5,192 bases of DNA from Bifidobacterium breve (lineage in GTDB: Bacteria; Actinomycetota; Actinomycetes; S36-B12), in contig CAMCYV010000110.1 in assembly GCA_945885645.1 (NCBI GenBank), positions 1-5,192 on the forward strand, in the 5' to 3' direction. This document shows, piece after piece, positions 4,814 to 5,192 of this stretch. The translations under genes and the position numbers were made by a program. Position 1 is the stretch's first letter. Each line of letters starts with the position of its first letter. The notes beneath the pieces were generated by a model. It worked only from the letters and a program-made list of their open reading frames with translations, searched no databases and had not been told where the DNA came from.

Positions 4814-5192
4814 ATGATCGAGTCAGGTTCCCCGGGGTTTGGCGCAACCGCGACACCAATGGCTCGATTCGGCGCTGAATACGGATATGACTTAGCAGAG
4901 TTGAGTAACGACATTGAATCGGTCCAACGGGGTGGTCGCTGGGCAGTAATGATCCCTTTCTTCGGAGACCCTGTATTCGCGCGCTTTGCATCTTGGGAGA
5001 GTGCCCCCCGGGAGTCAACCATTGGATTTTGGCTTGGAGTTGATAGTTCAACGTGGACCACCTCGATGGATCGAGAAACATATGAGCGGGCCGTTGAAAC
5101 CACTCGAAGCGCCATCTCAAAAGGTGATGTCTATCAAGTCAATATTTGTCGGATTAGATCTAATGGGTGTGCCCCCGATTCGGACATCATGG
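4814..5192 (+). CDS. pabB: Chorismate-binding enzyme, aminodeoxychorismate synthase component I-like, 3'-partial
   Basis: PabB converts chorismate, with ammonia from its glutaminase partner, to 4-amino-4-deoxychorismate for folate synthesis. Only the first 126 codons are in the window; the frame is open to the right edge. The N-terminal part has an ARFG motif (17-20), a beta-rich stretch including GRWAVMIPFFGDPVFARF (41-58) and a W..S.DR.TYERAV segment leading into the chorismate-binding domain. ISKGDVYQVNICR (101-113) is the classic GD-YQVN motif of PabB-type enzymes, which separates it fairly well from anthranilate synthase TrpE, although salicylate or isochorismate synthases cannot be fully excluded. 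ATG 4814 has a weak GCAGG 8 nt upstream. ATG 4859 (residue 16) is a credible alternative because the first 15 residues are low in complexity and a -10-like TATAAC abuts the first ATG. The gene is divergent from the tRNA cluster with 102 nt between them. Confidence 0.85.
   Translation, partial: MIESGSPGFGATATPMARFGAEYGYDLAELSNDIESVQRGGRWAVMIPFFGDPVFARFASWESAPRESTIGFWLGVDSSTWTTSMDRETYERAVETTRSAISKGDVYQVNICRIRSNGCAPDSDIM

Noticed and set aside
4765..5120. Two minus-strand open frames over the right end
   Set aside because: They are antisense to the plus-strand frame from 4814, which carries a clear GDVYQVN chorismate-enzyme motif and runs to the window edge.
5153..5164. 12-bp perfect palindrome ATTAGATCTAAT
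   Set aside because: It lies inside the pabB-like coding frame just after the conserved motif, with no second copy seen. Chance within coding sequence is enough.

Overview
The window looks like ordinary chromosomal DNA from an actinobacterium of moderate GC content. The clues are an actinobacterial-type Der GTPase, an actinobacterial-type ZapE ATPase, a tRNA-Gly(GCC)-Cys(GCA)-Val(GAC) cluster of a kind common in that phylum, no encoded CCA on any tRNA, and several gene starts with no Shine-Dalgarno but a TAnnnT hexamer exactly 6 nt upstream, as expected for leaderless mRNAs. The base composition is lower in GC than in classical soil actinomycetes, so a freshwater or marine planktonic lineage is possible. 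That is inference only.

Layout, left to right. Positions 1-1332 hold the 3' and main part of der (ribosome assembly GTPase), cut by the window's left edge. A tRNA-Pro(GGG) gene follows at 1383-1456. A small two-helix membrane protein gene lies on the minus strand (1498-1785). It is divergent from zapE (AFG1-like ATPase, plus strand), with only about 30 bp between the two starts. A GlsB/YeaQ-type small membrane protein gene (2832-3083) follows zapE after 4 nt and probably shares its transcript. Its 3' end overlaps the 3' end of a convergent minus-strand gene for a family III (CaiB/BaiF) CoA-transferase. A divergent 60-codon ORF of unknown function (4216-4398) comes next, then three minus-strand tRNA genes transcribed in the order Gly, Cys, Val. 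At the right edge, divergent from the tRNAs, is the 5' part of a chorismate-binding enzyme most like aminodeoxychorismate synthase component I (pabB).

The genes are unrelated housekeeping functions (ribosome biogenesis, tRNA supply, an AFG1-like ATPase, acyl-CoA metabolism, folate precursor synthesis) and do not form one pathway. I see no mobile element, CRISPR array, phage gene or defence locus, and no gene-free stretch longer than about 110 bases. I found no convincing new system. The points most worth checking are the repeated leaderless-promoter geometry, the altered G4 motif in Der, the short C-terminus of the CoA-transferase, and two small proteins I do not recognise.
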